Shown: positions 24,359 to 34,331 of the stretch, one piece after another | How the letters are laid out: each line of letters begins with the position of its first letter | How positions within the stretch are numbered: the stretch's first letter is position 1 | The notes under the pieces: model-generated | What the model was told of the DNA's origin: nothing | The model's input: the letters and a program-made list of their open reading frames with translations, nothing else | Database searches by the model: none | Assembly: GCA_010093485.1 (NCBI GenBank) | Contig: MU001493.1 | Coordinates: forward strand, 157,599-221,598 | Length of the DNA stretch: 64,000 bases | Source: Karstenula rhodostoma CBS 690.94 | Taxonomy: Eukaryota > Ascomycota > Dothideomycetes > Pleosporales > Didymosphaeriaceae | Reading direction: 5' to 3' | Position numbers and translations under genes: made by a program

Positions 24359-25138
24359 TGCATGGCTGAGATGTAGTTATTTTGGATGTGTTGTATCTTT
24401 TGCGTCGACGCGCTTAAAGGAGTTGAACGGATGGGTTTAGCGATCTGTGTGCTTGAGGCTCGCTTGGGGGGGTATACTAGAGGTGTGAGACATTGATGTA
24501 CCTGTTCTTTGCTTAGTATGGGGGGAGTCATATTAGGTCGAGGCATGGAAGGAAGTCATGTATTAGCGAAGACGTTGTATTCTGCAAGGACGCCTACTAC
24601 TCAGGGTTGGGGTCTTTTCAGATCATCTTGTTTTATGGTGTTGACGTCTTGGCTTTCTATTCTGTCTCAGACCCAGTCCTCATTTACAGGTTGATGGTGT
24701 GTTCCGGTACTGCAATATCGAAGTAGGGAGACGCGCTCGCGAAGAGGATGTGGAATAGAAGTTGGCTATCATCGATTGGGTGGATATCACGTTGGGTGTA
24801 AATCGTTAGTTGCAGGTCGTTCCAAGGGATTTTTGAAGTGAAGGACGTTGACTAAGGCACAGTGTCGTTAGCTGGGTATATACAGCCGTTCAAGCCAGCT
24901 TCGATGCCCCAGAGTAGGCTGAGTGATCATCGTGTCGATTGTAACGCTTGGTGCATGTTCATTTCCCGGGAGCGAAGAGGGGATTGTTGATATTCATCTA
25001 CCGGTCACAGATACACTTCGTTCGGACATCGCATTTCAACTGCACGCACGCTTAGGAACATAAGATGACATGACCCTATCCGAATCTATCAACGGCTTGA
25101 CACCGTTTCGCATACTTTCCTCCATAACCTTCGATCTA

Positions 25139-26728
25139 TTAAGCTTCACCATCTGCTTTGACTCTCTCAGCCGCAAGCTTGCTTTTCCCTCCATCCGCAG
25201 TAACACGCTGCCTTGTCTTGAATTTCACATAGCTACCCTCCATCCTCCCGATTCCTTCCCCTGCTACTTTGACGGCAGCTGTTGGACAGAAAAGCAGGCT
25301 CTCTCCTAGCTTCAGTCTCACAATTTCGTTGAACAACGCCTTGTCGTCTCTAGTAGCTTCTTCTGTCCCATTGTACACGCCGCCATGTGTGGCAGATATA
25401 AGTGAGTTTAGGTAGAGAGCAGCGATGTGTTGCTTCAGTACTTTGAACCACTCAGGACTCGTGCACCTGTGCACCATAGTGATACTGCACAGGTCCAATA
25501 GCTGCGGGTTGATGCTGGGCTCCTGGGTAGCAACAACAACTCTCACTGCTTGATGTCGTTGCTCTCTCACTGTCCGTAGTAGTTTCTCCGTGAAAGCTTT
25601 TGCGGAATTGCCATCTTCTGTCATGTAGTTGTGCGCTTCATCCAGCGCTACGATCTTGCCGCACTGTGTCTGCTGAATGAACACGGAGAGGCATATGTCG
25701 AATAATGCACATGCGGATTCGGGGTCGATGACAGGATCCGTGAGATCGACGATGGTGAGGGTTCCTGGTTTACCAATCAGGAAGTCGTTCTCGGTGGTGT
25801 TGGCCAGGACGTTTCCATTTGCGCTGCGTTTCATGAATGACTCCAGCAGATCAAGGCGGAGCTTCATGGGACCGTCTTGACCGCGTGCAAATCGCGTCTC
25901 AGTCAGCTTGCTCTTGAATACAGTGTAGCTAAAAGATCCACGGCCCTGCGATTCGAGGGCCATTTCTCGGAGTAGCATGATGATTATCTAGACTCTTTAG
26001 CTCTACACCCAAAAATGGGAGAAGGTGAAGGAGACGTGACCAACCTGCATGTATAAGGGCATATCGTCATCTTTCCCCACAGCCATCAGCGTCTTCATTC
26101 GCTCGGTATCAAGGTACTTTGGCAGAATGTAAAGTTGCTTGACGGTGATTTCCCCGCCTTGTTTCTTCGCCATCGCTTCGTATGCTGTCTTGAGTCTGCC
26201 ATAGTTGCTTGGGCTTACGAGCACAGTTGTCTTGATGTTTGTGCATAGGTAAGCGGCTTCACATACGCCACTGCCTTGGCATCTATCATAGTGAAATACG
26301 AGGCCAGCCAGTGGGTTAGGGTTGTAACCAATCCGGGGAAGGATTGTTTTATCTTCCAGAAGACAATTCTCGAGCATACAGGATAGAGAGTGGGATTTGC
26401 CAGAGCCTTGGGAGCCGCAGAGAAAAGCAGACCAAGGTGTGTCGGTGTTGAGCAGTATGGGTGTTCGTGTTGCATTGTTTTGAGCTAATGCAACGCTTTC
26501 AGGGCTGATTTTGTCATTTGGAACGTGACCCAGCACACCGTAGCCTCGTTCAACTTTTTGATTGGGCTCAAAGTGCTTCTTCACCTCCCACCAAACAAGA
26601 GGCGCCATTCTCAGCTCTTCCACTGCTGGGTCAAACAGGTTAGGACCTTTAGAGCCAGACACATGTTGTCGGTCTTCCAGAACAGGCTGGTATCGGGATA
26701 GTTCTGCTGAAGCCTCCGAATCTCCCAT
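25139..26728 (-). CDS. HerA/FtsK-like P-loop ATPase of unknown role
   Basis: Two exons on the minus strand, 26728-26045 and 25987-25139, with a 57-nt phase 0 intron (GTTGGT...CTAG). About 510 residues. Walker A is GSQGSGKS at about 105-112. Walker B is KIVALDEAHN, with Asp344 and Glu345. A sensor-like segment VVATQEPSINPQLLDLCSI is followed by MVHRCTSPEW, an arrangement typical of HerA/FtsK-type translocases. The domain sits alone: no nuclease, helicase accessory domain or membrane anchor is visible. Fungal members have no assigned function that I know of. It lies in a sparse region next to an (ACAT)n microsatellite. Confidence 0.75.
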
Positions 26729-27114
26729 TATAAAAGATCAAGTACGAACTGTGTACAAAGCCAACTCTGTAGTTGAGGATAAATCACTTATATACACCAA
26801 ATCTGGGAGTAGGTTTGTCTCAGCACCTTCTCAGTTATGTCTAGCCTGCTAACAGCAATTTTACGGCTTGCTAGATAACATCGGTTTGCAGACGATAAGA
26901 CATCGTGCAAACGGTGAAAACCAAGTAGTCACAAACACCAAACATCTTTCAGTGCCTCGGAATACAGGGTATAGCCGATTTCATCCCGGAGTTTCGAGAC
27001 AGGCTCCCGCTAGACAGCTTTTGCCATTCCTACTTTCACTCAAATTTTAGTCTTGATCCAATCGCTAAGAGAAGCACATGTATTACCCGAGGCCTCGACA
27101 ATGCATCGGCAAAC

Positions 27115-27285
27115 CTACATACATACATACATACATACATACATACATACATACATACATACATACATACATACATACATACATACATACATACATACAT
27201 ACATACATACNNNNNNNNNNATACATACATACATACATACATACATACATACATACATACATACATACATACATACATACATACA

Positions 27286-27316
<31 letters not shown>
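27115..27316. repeat. (ACAT)n microsatellite with assembly gap
   Basis: About 200 bp of uninterrupted ACAT units broken only by 10 N at 27211-27220. The true length is unknown. The frames reading Thr-Tyr-Ile-His or Met-Tyr-Val-Cys repeats through it are not genes. Confidence 0.95.
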
Positions 27317-27317
<1 letters not shown>

Positions 27318-27814
27318 CCGACATGTACCTGCCATTTCTTTTATTCAATATCTGGGTATCCATCATAAATTAAAATCCCCACATCTCAAGATCATCTCAC
27401 GCTGTCTACACCCACCATCCTCTGGAATCTGTGCCGATTACTCAATCAGAATAGTAACCAGATGTCCACATCTGTTTGTATGTGATTAGATACATACCAC
27501 TACGGTACCAAGAGGAACGAGAAAAGACTTCGTCCCATCTCGGGTGAAGTGACATCGGATGCATTCTTGGATCATCTGATCTGCTACAAGGAAAAGTGCT
27601 GATTAGGCTTTGAAGGATATGGTTCCTGCGTCACCGTCAAATATCGTTGCAATTATTTTCAACGGTGGCTACGCGAACGCTTCATTTGTGGCCGTATATG
27701 GAAGGAGCACGGTCACCAGAGGCGCGATGATTGGAAGGCCCGCACGGAGCACCTCGGTGAAAGTAACCAAGAGGGCTTCCACTCTAGCTCCATCCTAGCC
27801 CCGCTCGTCACCCA

Positions 27815-27820
27815 TATAAA
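27815..27820 (+). promoter_or_regulatory. TATAAA box of the repeat-rich hypothetical gene
   Basis: TATAAA about 135 bp upstream of the ATG at 27950. Confidence 0.45.
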
Positions 27821-27949
27821 AACCACGGAGACCTCGTGCGCACCACCCTCCTAGGGACCTCAGCCTCGCTTTCACCTCGGCCAACTCAAGTACGCAGTAC
27901 CGCAGCAACACCTGGAGCAGAGAGAAGTTTCGTCAACACCGCTTCGGCA

Positions 27950-29705
27950 ATGAACGAGCCCACGCGCTCCCCGGATTCAAAGCGTGCAAGCGACTCGGAG
28001 CTGGGAAGCTCTCCTTCGCCGGACCAGCTTCGCAAAAACCTCTTCGTGGAGCGCCCAGATGGAAGTCCAGGTACATCTCGGACGAAACAATCGCAAGCCC
28101 CGCCAGGACAATCCGTGCATGGTGCCGACCCAAAGCTCGCCGAGGTTTTTCAAATGAGTCTTGGACACACTGATGACCTTTTTGTCCCCCAAACTCGAGC
28201 TTCGGCGGACCTTTCTGCCAACTTCCCATACCAAAGCCGTCCCCTCTTCCCTGGCCTCGATGAGCGGGCTGCCGAGCTGCTTAGGGGCTTCGGTGGCCAT
28301 GTCGAACGTTACGGAGACAAAGGAGCTGAAGAACCTGGACAAGAACACACACAAGGGACACATGAGCAGATGCGTGGTATCTTGCGTCAAGCCTACGAAA
28401 ATGTACTCCCGTACGGCTTGGGAACCCCGGCATTGGCCGACGCTTTGCACCAAAACATCAGCGACGCTCAAGGCACTTGGTTCAAGCGCGAGGTTGCACC
28501 TCACGAAATCCTGGATGCGCGCATATTTTTCGAGACTCAGACTGTACAAGACTGGAACGCGAATCGACTCGGCGAAGGCGTGCCGCAGGACAGATCCATG
28601 GATGTGCCTGATAAAGACTCCTCGTTCCCACTGCGATGGGCGGCCCTCGAGCGTGGGCTAAAGGTCCGACTACAACGGCCTACTTCCGCACTGGCGGCCC
28701 CTGAGCGTTCAAAACCGCGAGTGCATGTGCGTTCAGCGAGTGCAAATATACCCGCAACACAGGTCAGCACTCGACCTGGAGTACCTCGAAGCTCAAGTGC
28801 ACAACTTCAAGATGTCGCCTCGAGTTTATCTCCGATCATGCCCCGGACTGGTCCAGTCGTCCAGGATACTAGAAAACGCCCGATACTGCCTCGGCCTGGT
28901 CCTGCCATCCAGTATACTAGGGGACGCCCGATTTTGCCTCAGCCTGGTTCTGCCATCCAGGAATCCAGGGAACGAAAGGGTATAAAGCGAGGACCAAACA
29001 CTCAGCAGTGGGATCTTCTCGAACACGCGCCTTCCGCTAACATCCCATTCCCTGCTTCCGGAACGCAAGCCAACGTCACAGCCGTGGAACTGTTGGTCTT
29101 CTTTCCCCGCTGCTTCAAAAACCCCGGATGTCAGTACCAAGCCAATCCAATTTAAGTCTCTCGGGGATCACGTGAAGAAGTTTCCCTCCAGGTTCGATGC
29201 GCTCGACCTCACACGCTGCGTCAAATACGCCATGGCTCACCCATATGAGAACTGGGAGTATCCGAAGGATTTCGAGGGGCTGGTCACTAAGATTGGTGGT
29301 CAGGCGCAAGTCGACGAGGTACACTACGACAGGGAGGCTTTCCGGCGCTGGAAAGAATCCTCCCAGGCTCGTAACAGCAAGCGCGCTCGTGAAGAATGTG
29401 ATGTCAGCGATGAAGATAATGAGAGGAAGAAGCTGCCGGGGTTCTCGAGGAATGAGCAAGCTCGTGAGAGTGAAACCAAGCGCGCTCGCAAAGATCCAGG
29501 AGACGATGACCTGGGAGGACAGCTTCCGGAATTTTCGATGGAAGCGCAGACACGTGTGGGTGAAGTCAAGCGCACTCGCAAGGAGTCTGAAGACGGCGAT
29601 GACGACGACGACGAGCTTGCAGAATTGTCGAAGGAAGAGTTCCACCACAATCTTCACATCAAGAGCGAGGTACCTGAGGAAGAGGAAGGCGATCAGCGAG
29701 TGTAG
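27950..29705 (+). CDS. Hypothetical repeat-rich acidic protein
   Basis: I do not recognise this gene. Proposed exons are 27950-29091 and 29135-29705. The 43-nt intron (GTTGGT...GTCAG, phase 2) joins two long frames into about 570 residues; GTTGGT is also the donor I infer in the HerA-like gene. Without splicing, the first frame stops at 29155. The middle (around 28840-28985) encodes 16-residue repeats of the type RPGPAIQYTRGRPILP. The C-terminus has about three degenerate repeats of a KRARK-type basic motif, an acidic run and a PEFS/PGFS motif. Acidic runs and KR clusters suggest a nuclear protein, but this is inference. A TATA box precedes it and an element copy follows the stop. Confidence 0.5.
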
Positions 29706-30232
29706 CTTCTGAAGGTCTCCATGAAGGACAAAGCACTTGTGTGGGAATAGCGAGGGGTTATCTCTAACTTGTTGTCGTAGTTTAAAGACGGCAGATTATT
29801 TTCACCGAGGATATGTGTATAATACGAAGGAGATTGAGCTGTTTGAAATATTTGTGTTTTGGCACCCTACAGAGTTCATGTATTGCGTTTTACCGCGGCT
29901 TCCAGAAGCTCGCGAAGTATCATATTTGAATACGAAGGAGGTGTTTTTCGCAACCGACAAGATTGTAGTCTACCCACATCAGATACAACGAACGCTTTCA
30001 CCTTAGCCCAAGCCAAAGCGTTGTCGGAGGTCCAAATCCACACGCAATTTTCGCAGTCACAACAATCAACCAGAACTAACTTGCAGACCGAAATTTGCAT
30101 TTAACATATATGTCACAGCTCAGCGAGTGGATATGCTACAAGCCCCGGGCCCAGGACTTGCACAAGAACTCGCCTTCCCCATCCCCATCCCATAAAACCC
30201 CTTTCCTCCCATAAAAGTCCCCATCAAACGCC
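29706..30232. other. Intergenic with element copy B
   Basis: It holds element copy B and the 3' flanks of two convergent genes. Nothing else recognised. Confidence 0.5.
29821..29940. mobile_element. Short dispersed element, copy B, with 12-bp flanking repeats
   Basis: About 96 bp (29833-29928) running from TTGAGCTGTTTG to GAAGTATCATATTTG. It is flanked by AATACGAAGGAG at 29821-29832 and 29929-29940. It aligns end to end with copy D at about 85-90% identity by eye. It lies 128 bp past the stop of the hypothetical gene, and no long terminal inverted repeat is visible. Confidence 0.8.
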
Positions 30233-30553
30233 TCAGCAGTTCCCCCTATAGATTTTGTTACACGAAGCAAGGCACAGCGCCCAAGAAATCCCCCCAGAGG
30301 GCCCATTGTTGAACGCTTTGCAAGGATCAGCGCACTTTGCGTAGCCCTTCCTGTTGCATCGCTTTTCAATGCCGGTGTCGGCATCGTTCATCGCAGCGAC
30401 TACGAGCTGGTTAGTACACTATAGAGATTGAGAAGGGGGGATGGACGAACGGCGACGGACGAGGGCAGCGTGGTAGGAGAGCTGGGCGTCTGGGGCTGGG
30501 GCGGCCATGGCGACTGCGATGAGAGCGGCGAGGATGGAGGTGGTGAAATGCAT
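30233..30553 (-). CDS. Small secreted six-cysteine protein (candidate effector)
   Basis: A two-exon gene too short and too split to show as one open frame. Exon 1 is 30553-30451, the intron 30450-30400 (51 nt, GTTCGT donor, TACTAAC branch, GTAG acceptor, phase 1), exon 2 30399-30233; total 89 residues. Exon 1 encodes a clear signal peptide (MHFTTSILAALIAVAMA). The pro-region ends in a Lys-Arg Kex2-type site immediately before a 41-residue mature part. That part has six cysteines spaced C-x7-C-x3-C-x15-C-x3-C-x7-C and ends on the last cysteine. The layout resembles fungal small cysteine-rich secreted peptides; no family was recognised, and any host or microbial target is unknown. A TATAAA box lies about 103 bp upstream. 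Confidence 0.7.
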
Positions 30554-30655
30554 GTTGATTGCGTGTTGGAGTTTGTGCGGAGGTGTTGTGTGTGTGGAAG
30601 AGGCTGGAGGACTTGGTGCTTGATGATGAAGGAAATGGGAGGGCTTGGTGCTCGC

Positions 30656-30661
30656 TTTATA
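30656..30661 (-). promoter_or_regulatory. TATAAA box of the six-cysteine secreted protein
   Basis: TATAAA on the minus strand, about 103 bp upstream of the ATG at 30553. Confidence 0.45.
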
Positions 30662-30907
30662 GCTTTACGACGGGGGCTCGGGTTGATGAGCTTGGGTTCT
30701 ATGACGGTGGAACAAAGCTGTTTGCGAGGCTTTCGGACTGTAGATCGGAGGTTCAGCTGAAGTGGTCACGAGTACTAAGGTAGGATCTCGGGTCGACGAT
30801 CTACTGTGATACAGCGTGAGGATTCTCACTACCACGTCGGCCTGGTCGTCTACGTGAGCCAAGAATGCGTCTTGTAGGAAAAATCTAGCATTGTAAAACG
30901 GACGTGA

Positions 30908-30961
30908 CGTTGCTCAAGTGTACTGACGTTGCTCAAGTGTGCTCACGTTACTCAAGTGTGC
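30908..30961 (+). repeat. Three short tandem repeats of about 21 bp
   Basis: TGACGTTGCTCAAGTGTACT, then TGACGTTGCTCAAGTGTGCT, then a CACGTTACTCAAGTGTG copy follow one another. The first two contain a TGACGT core. Confidence 0.65.
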
Positions 30962-31112
30962 AAAGACGGGTTTCGCGCATCTATACCTGATCACGCCAAA
31001 CCTGTCTCTTAGAGTGCATTGATCGGGTTGCACGCGGTGTCGTTCTCAGTAACATTCATACGTAATGTAATTATTCCACCGGGGCAGATGCGCCGATTGC
31101 TATTATATTAAT

Positions 31113-31185
31113 TGTTAGCTAGGTGAAACACCTTTTTGTCAACACTTTTGTCTACATACTGGATAACTCGATCTTTTTTCCCTCC
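31113..31185. repeat. Degenerate repeat related to 63928-64000
   Basis: Shares ACACCTTTTTGT and flanking blocks with the right edge of the window, at roughly two-thirds identity by eye. It may be the terminal part of an old DNA transposon. Confidence 0.4.
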
Positions 31186-32308
31186 TGATAGAAATCACAA
31201 AGTGTCAAGATTGACCAGAACCTACGTGTGGTGCCCAGTTCCTTACTCTGAGATCTACTAGTGCGCTATACATTCGCTACTGTGGTATTGTATGTATAGG
31301 AGATATACAAGTCAGTTTAGACTCTCGCATGTAGAGCAAAGCTTGTGCCTTGCCTCTTTGGGGAATCAGGCGTTGCTACCGCGAGCTATAATCTAGATTA
31401 CCTGTTACAGAGGCAGGCTGGGCGCCAAAAGAATGCGACTCGTGCGAATATACGTTTTAGGAGTGTTTATGCTAGTGCATCCATACACCTTCCACAAAAG
31501 TGCCTTGAAACATCGCTACCCGGGCTTGCAGCGTCAACAACTCCCCAAGCCCATCGCCACTCTCTCCGCTCGTCTGGCTAGATTCGATTATTTGCCAGAC
31601 CAGGAACCGACTCGGTCGATCCTACAGTATGCACACTCTGCTTCCACACCCTATGTTCCACGTACGCGCGAAAGTATTTTCCTCTTCGTACAAAGCCTTG
31701 GACGGCACTATAGTGAAGTCGTAGACCTGGCTAAGAAAGGTTTAGCGTACCATATAGATAGGATGCCAATTACAAAACGAAGCCTTTGAGCTACAAACTC
31801 TCTATTCTCCACTCCGGAATCAATTCCCCACTCGTATCTCACCACGCAATTCGACAGCGTCTCCCCAGCCCGTCAAAAACTCCCACTTCTACTCCCCCCT
31901 CGCATCCTCTCTTTCCAAATCATGCGCATGCCCGCTAGCTATCCACCCCAGAAACACATCTCCACTCAGCATTATGAAACTCTCTCCCTCAACCCCTCCC
32001 ATCCTCTCTTTCCAAACCCGCTATTCACCCCACAAAACGCATCCCCATTCAGAATCGTGGACGTCCTACGCCCACACTCTAGCCTCCCCCACGTGTTCTA
32101 GATGTCGCGTTTACGACCAGCTACCATATTCCGCAGTGCTTCCCACGCTCATACACGAGGGTAGTTGCCGAGTGACAGGAAGGGGCGGATGTAGATTGTT
32201 GTTTGGAGGAGGTCAGGTGACCGACGAGATGTTCTCCATCTAATAGTGCGTTTTTGAAGCTCTAAGATGTCTGCTGATGATGTTGTTCGCCTTACTGATT
32301 CTTCCCAT

Positions 32309-32430
32309 CAAAACCCTATTGTCAAATGTGACTTCGCGCGCTTTTGCAAAACACGGTAAAGGAACTCGGTGGGGTGCCAAAACACAAAGAGTCCAAACAG
32401 CTCAAAAGAAAAGTCATAGCAAAACCCTAT
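32309..32430. mobile_element. Short dispersed element, copy C, with 11-bp flanking repeats
   Basis: About 100 bp (32320-32419), in the same orientation as copy A. It is flanked by CAAAACCCTAT at 32309-32319 and 32420-32430. It contains the shared blocks CTTCGCGCGCTTTTG, GGAACTCGGTGGGGTGCC and AACAGCTCAA. An internal deletion lies near its CGCGCG block relative to copy D. Confidence 0.8.
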
Positions 32431-32482
32431 CGTACATGCATGCCACCATGGCCGCAAACTTCAAACCCCATGCTATGCAACC

Positions 32483-32509
32483 AAAAAAAAAAAAAAAAAA
32501 AAAAAAAAA
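32483..32509. repeat. 27-A homopolymer
   Basis: An uninterrupted run of A on the plus strand. It is prone to length error. Confidence 0.9.
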
Positions 32510-32703
32510 GCCACGACCCGCCTCCCAGTAAACAAATGCGCCACCCAAACATGGCGCCAAGGGTATACTGCTCGCAACGAAAAAGTCCACCCCTTTCCGC
32601 AAACAAGAGACCACCTCCCCCCCAAAGCCAACCAAACCACCCCTCTATTGTCATCCCCCCTCAAATCTCCCCCAGTCTTCTACCCTCTACACCCTCCCAC
32701 CCC

Positions 32704-33093
32704 TCACACCACCACCTCCCCAGCCCCAGTCCCAGCCGCAGCCCCCTTGCTCTCCTCCCTCCTAACACCCTCCCTCCACCTCCCCTCCTCCCTCCCCTCC
32801 AACCACCCCACAAACAACTGCACCACATACGCGACGCCAAAACACGCCGCAAACGCCCGCGGCAGCTGCGCGTCCACCAGCCCCAGCGCAAACCCGTACA
32901 GCCGCGTCGCAATGTACAAGCCCGCGACAAAGCAGACGAAGATGGATAGCATCTCCAGCAGGGCGGTGGTGGCCGAGGTTTTGGTGGAGCGCGGGAGCGC
33001 GAGGGAGGGTTTGGAGCCCGGTCGTGGGGCGGTGAGGGGGCTGAAGAGGGACGAGGCGATGGGGAAGGGCCGCATGGTGTGGGCTGCTGTCAT
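32704..33093 (-). CDS. Small hypothetical membrane protein
   Basis: Single-exon frame of 129 residues from the Met at 33093. I do not recognise the family. Two hydrophobic segments (around LLEMLSIFVCFVAGLYIATRL and FAACFGVAYVVQLFVGWL) suggest a two-pass membrane protein. The N-terminus is Ser/Pro/Arg-rich and could be a presequence. The C-terminus after GWLEG is a low-complexity Gly/Glu/Arg tail. Third positions change from C to G along the gene, as in SEC5 exon 2. The same frame extends upstream without a better start. Confidence 0.5.
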   Translation of the reverse strand: MTAAHTMRPFPIASSLFSPLTAPRPGSKPSLALPRSTKTSATTALLEMLSIFVCFVAGLYIATRLYGFALGLVDAQLPRAFAACFGVAYVVQLFVGWLEGREEGRWREGVRREESKGAAAGTGAGEVVV

Positions 33094-34331
33094 GGTGGTG
33101 GGCGTGGGTCGTGGTTGGGGTTGGCTGGTGAGGCTGCGTGTGATTGATTGATTGACTGTTTGTTTGTTTGTATATGGAAATGCGAACACGGAACACGGCG
33201 TGTTTGGGGTGGGTGGGGAGAAGTAGGTAGCAGGCAGGCAGTGACAGGTGGCCTGGGGCAGGTCGGGGTCGGTCAAGTACCTAGACTACCCCTCTTGTAC
33301 GCTTGCAAGCAAGTGGATATCTATCGGTTGACCATGCCGGACTCCGGGGGGTGACGGTCTGACGTGCGATTCTTGCCTTTTCTTGCCAGAAGCCCGGTGG
33401 TGTCGCACGGGCGGGCGCGGCGGAGTCCGTCTTAAGTCACCATTGTGCGCATGTGTGTGAACATGCACAACTTACAAGTCCCATTGTGTTTGGATTTCGA
33501 TTATCATGGGAGAAACGGCGGCTGAGAGCGCGAAACGGCTGCGCCTCCACCAAATGCACCAAATGGGGGCGCTAGGCTGGAGAAGCAGCTAGCGCATCAT
33601 GTGGAATGGATGCGCATTTGTGGGCACGCATGCCGAGACTATGGGGTACTCCAGCGCGCACCGGAGGACTTGCTGTTGATCTTATAGGAGCGAAATTTAG
33701 ACATCATTGCCTGCTAGGACGCTGTTGATCGCAAGCCTAGTCAGATCAGCCGCGCTAACATTGCGATGCTACTATAAACAGCCGCGTGAGGTCACACACG
33801 AGGTCAAATGCAGCATCAAGGTTTCGACTGTCATCTTTGATTTCTCCATGTCTTCTCCTCGTCATCGTCTTCGCCACCGAACATCCCCACCATCCTCCAG
33901 TTGCTACTACTCCCACCCCGGTGATGACACGGTCGCCACCTTCGCCCTCCTCCGCCCCCGGGAACTAGCCAAAACACTTCTATCCACCCATTACCGTGCT
34001 GATTGTGAAGCAACACCTTCGCATCAAGACTAAAGCATTACTAGCTTTATGCAAAAGTTGGAAACATGGACTGAAGATACACAATCCGAAACGTCTGCCA
34101 GACATGCGACCCCCGGAATGTAAATGCTGCACCAGAACATGGCCGATGCTGGGTTGCCCAAGCAAAACGCACCCCTGAGTGGGTATATAACGCCGCTGAT
34201 ATGCTTGTGGCAATGCTGGATCAATGTATGCCTCGGGTATTGTTCGCATAAGTCGATGAAACAGTTGCACAGGCCCTTTTGATTGGCAGTAGGTTGTGCC
34301 TTCGCTGCTATGGTAAATATCGATTTTGGTT
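33094..34331. other. Intergenic, no gene supported
   Basis: It contains the promoter of the small membrane protein, a TATAAA near 33775 and a TATATAA near 34185. No convincing coding sequence follows either box. Frames on the minus strand at 34030-34335 lack domain or signal features. Confidence 0.5.

Larger units (their letters stand above)
23035..25138. other. Gene-poor, G/T-rich intergenic region
   Basis: No gene supported in 2.1 kb. It holds two copies of a 40-bp G-rich direct repeat (23721-23760 and 24206-24245) and a GATA/GGAT microsatellite near 24325-24358. Open frames here have low-complexity translations. Confidence 0.55.
26729..27949. other. Intergenic region with microsatellite and promoter
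   Basis: It contains the divergent upstream regions of the HerA-like ATPase and the repeat-rich hypothetical gene, plus the (ACAT)n tract. No other gene recognised. Confidence 0.5.
30554..32703. other. Gene-poor, AT-richer region
   Basis: No gene is supported in 2.15 kb. It holds a degenerate repeat near 31113-31185 resembling the right end of the window, element copy C, and a 27-A homopolymer. The 118-codon frame at 31433-31789 has no domain or splice support. A near-perfect triple repeat of GTTGCTCAAGTGT-type sequence lies at about 30910-30960. Confidence 0.55.

Noticed and set aside
27036..27373. Long frames encoding Thr-Tyr-Ile-His or Met-Tyr-Val-Cys repeats on both strands
   Set aside because: They are translations of the (ACAT)n microsatellite and cross the N gap.
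30136..30384. 82-codon minus-strand frame
   Set aside because: It overlaps exon 2 of the six-cysteine secreted protein in the wrong frame and destroys the cysteine pattern.
31433..31789. 118-codon plus-strand frame
   Set aside because: No domain, signal peptide or splice context; surrounding sequence looks non-coding.
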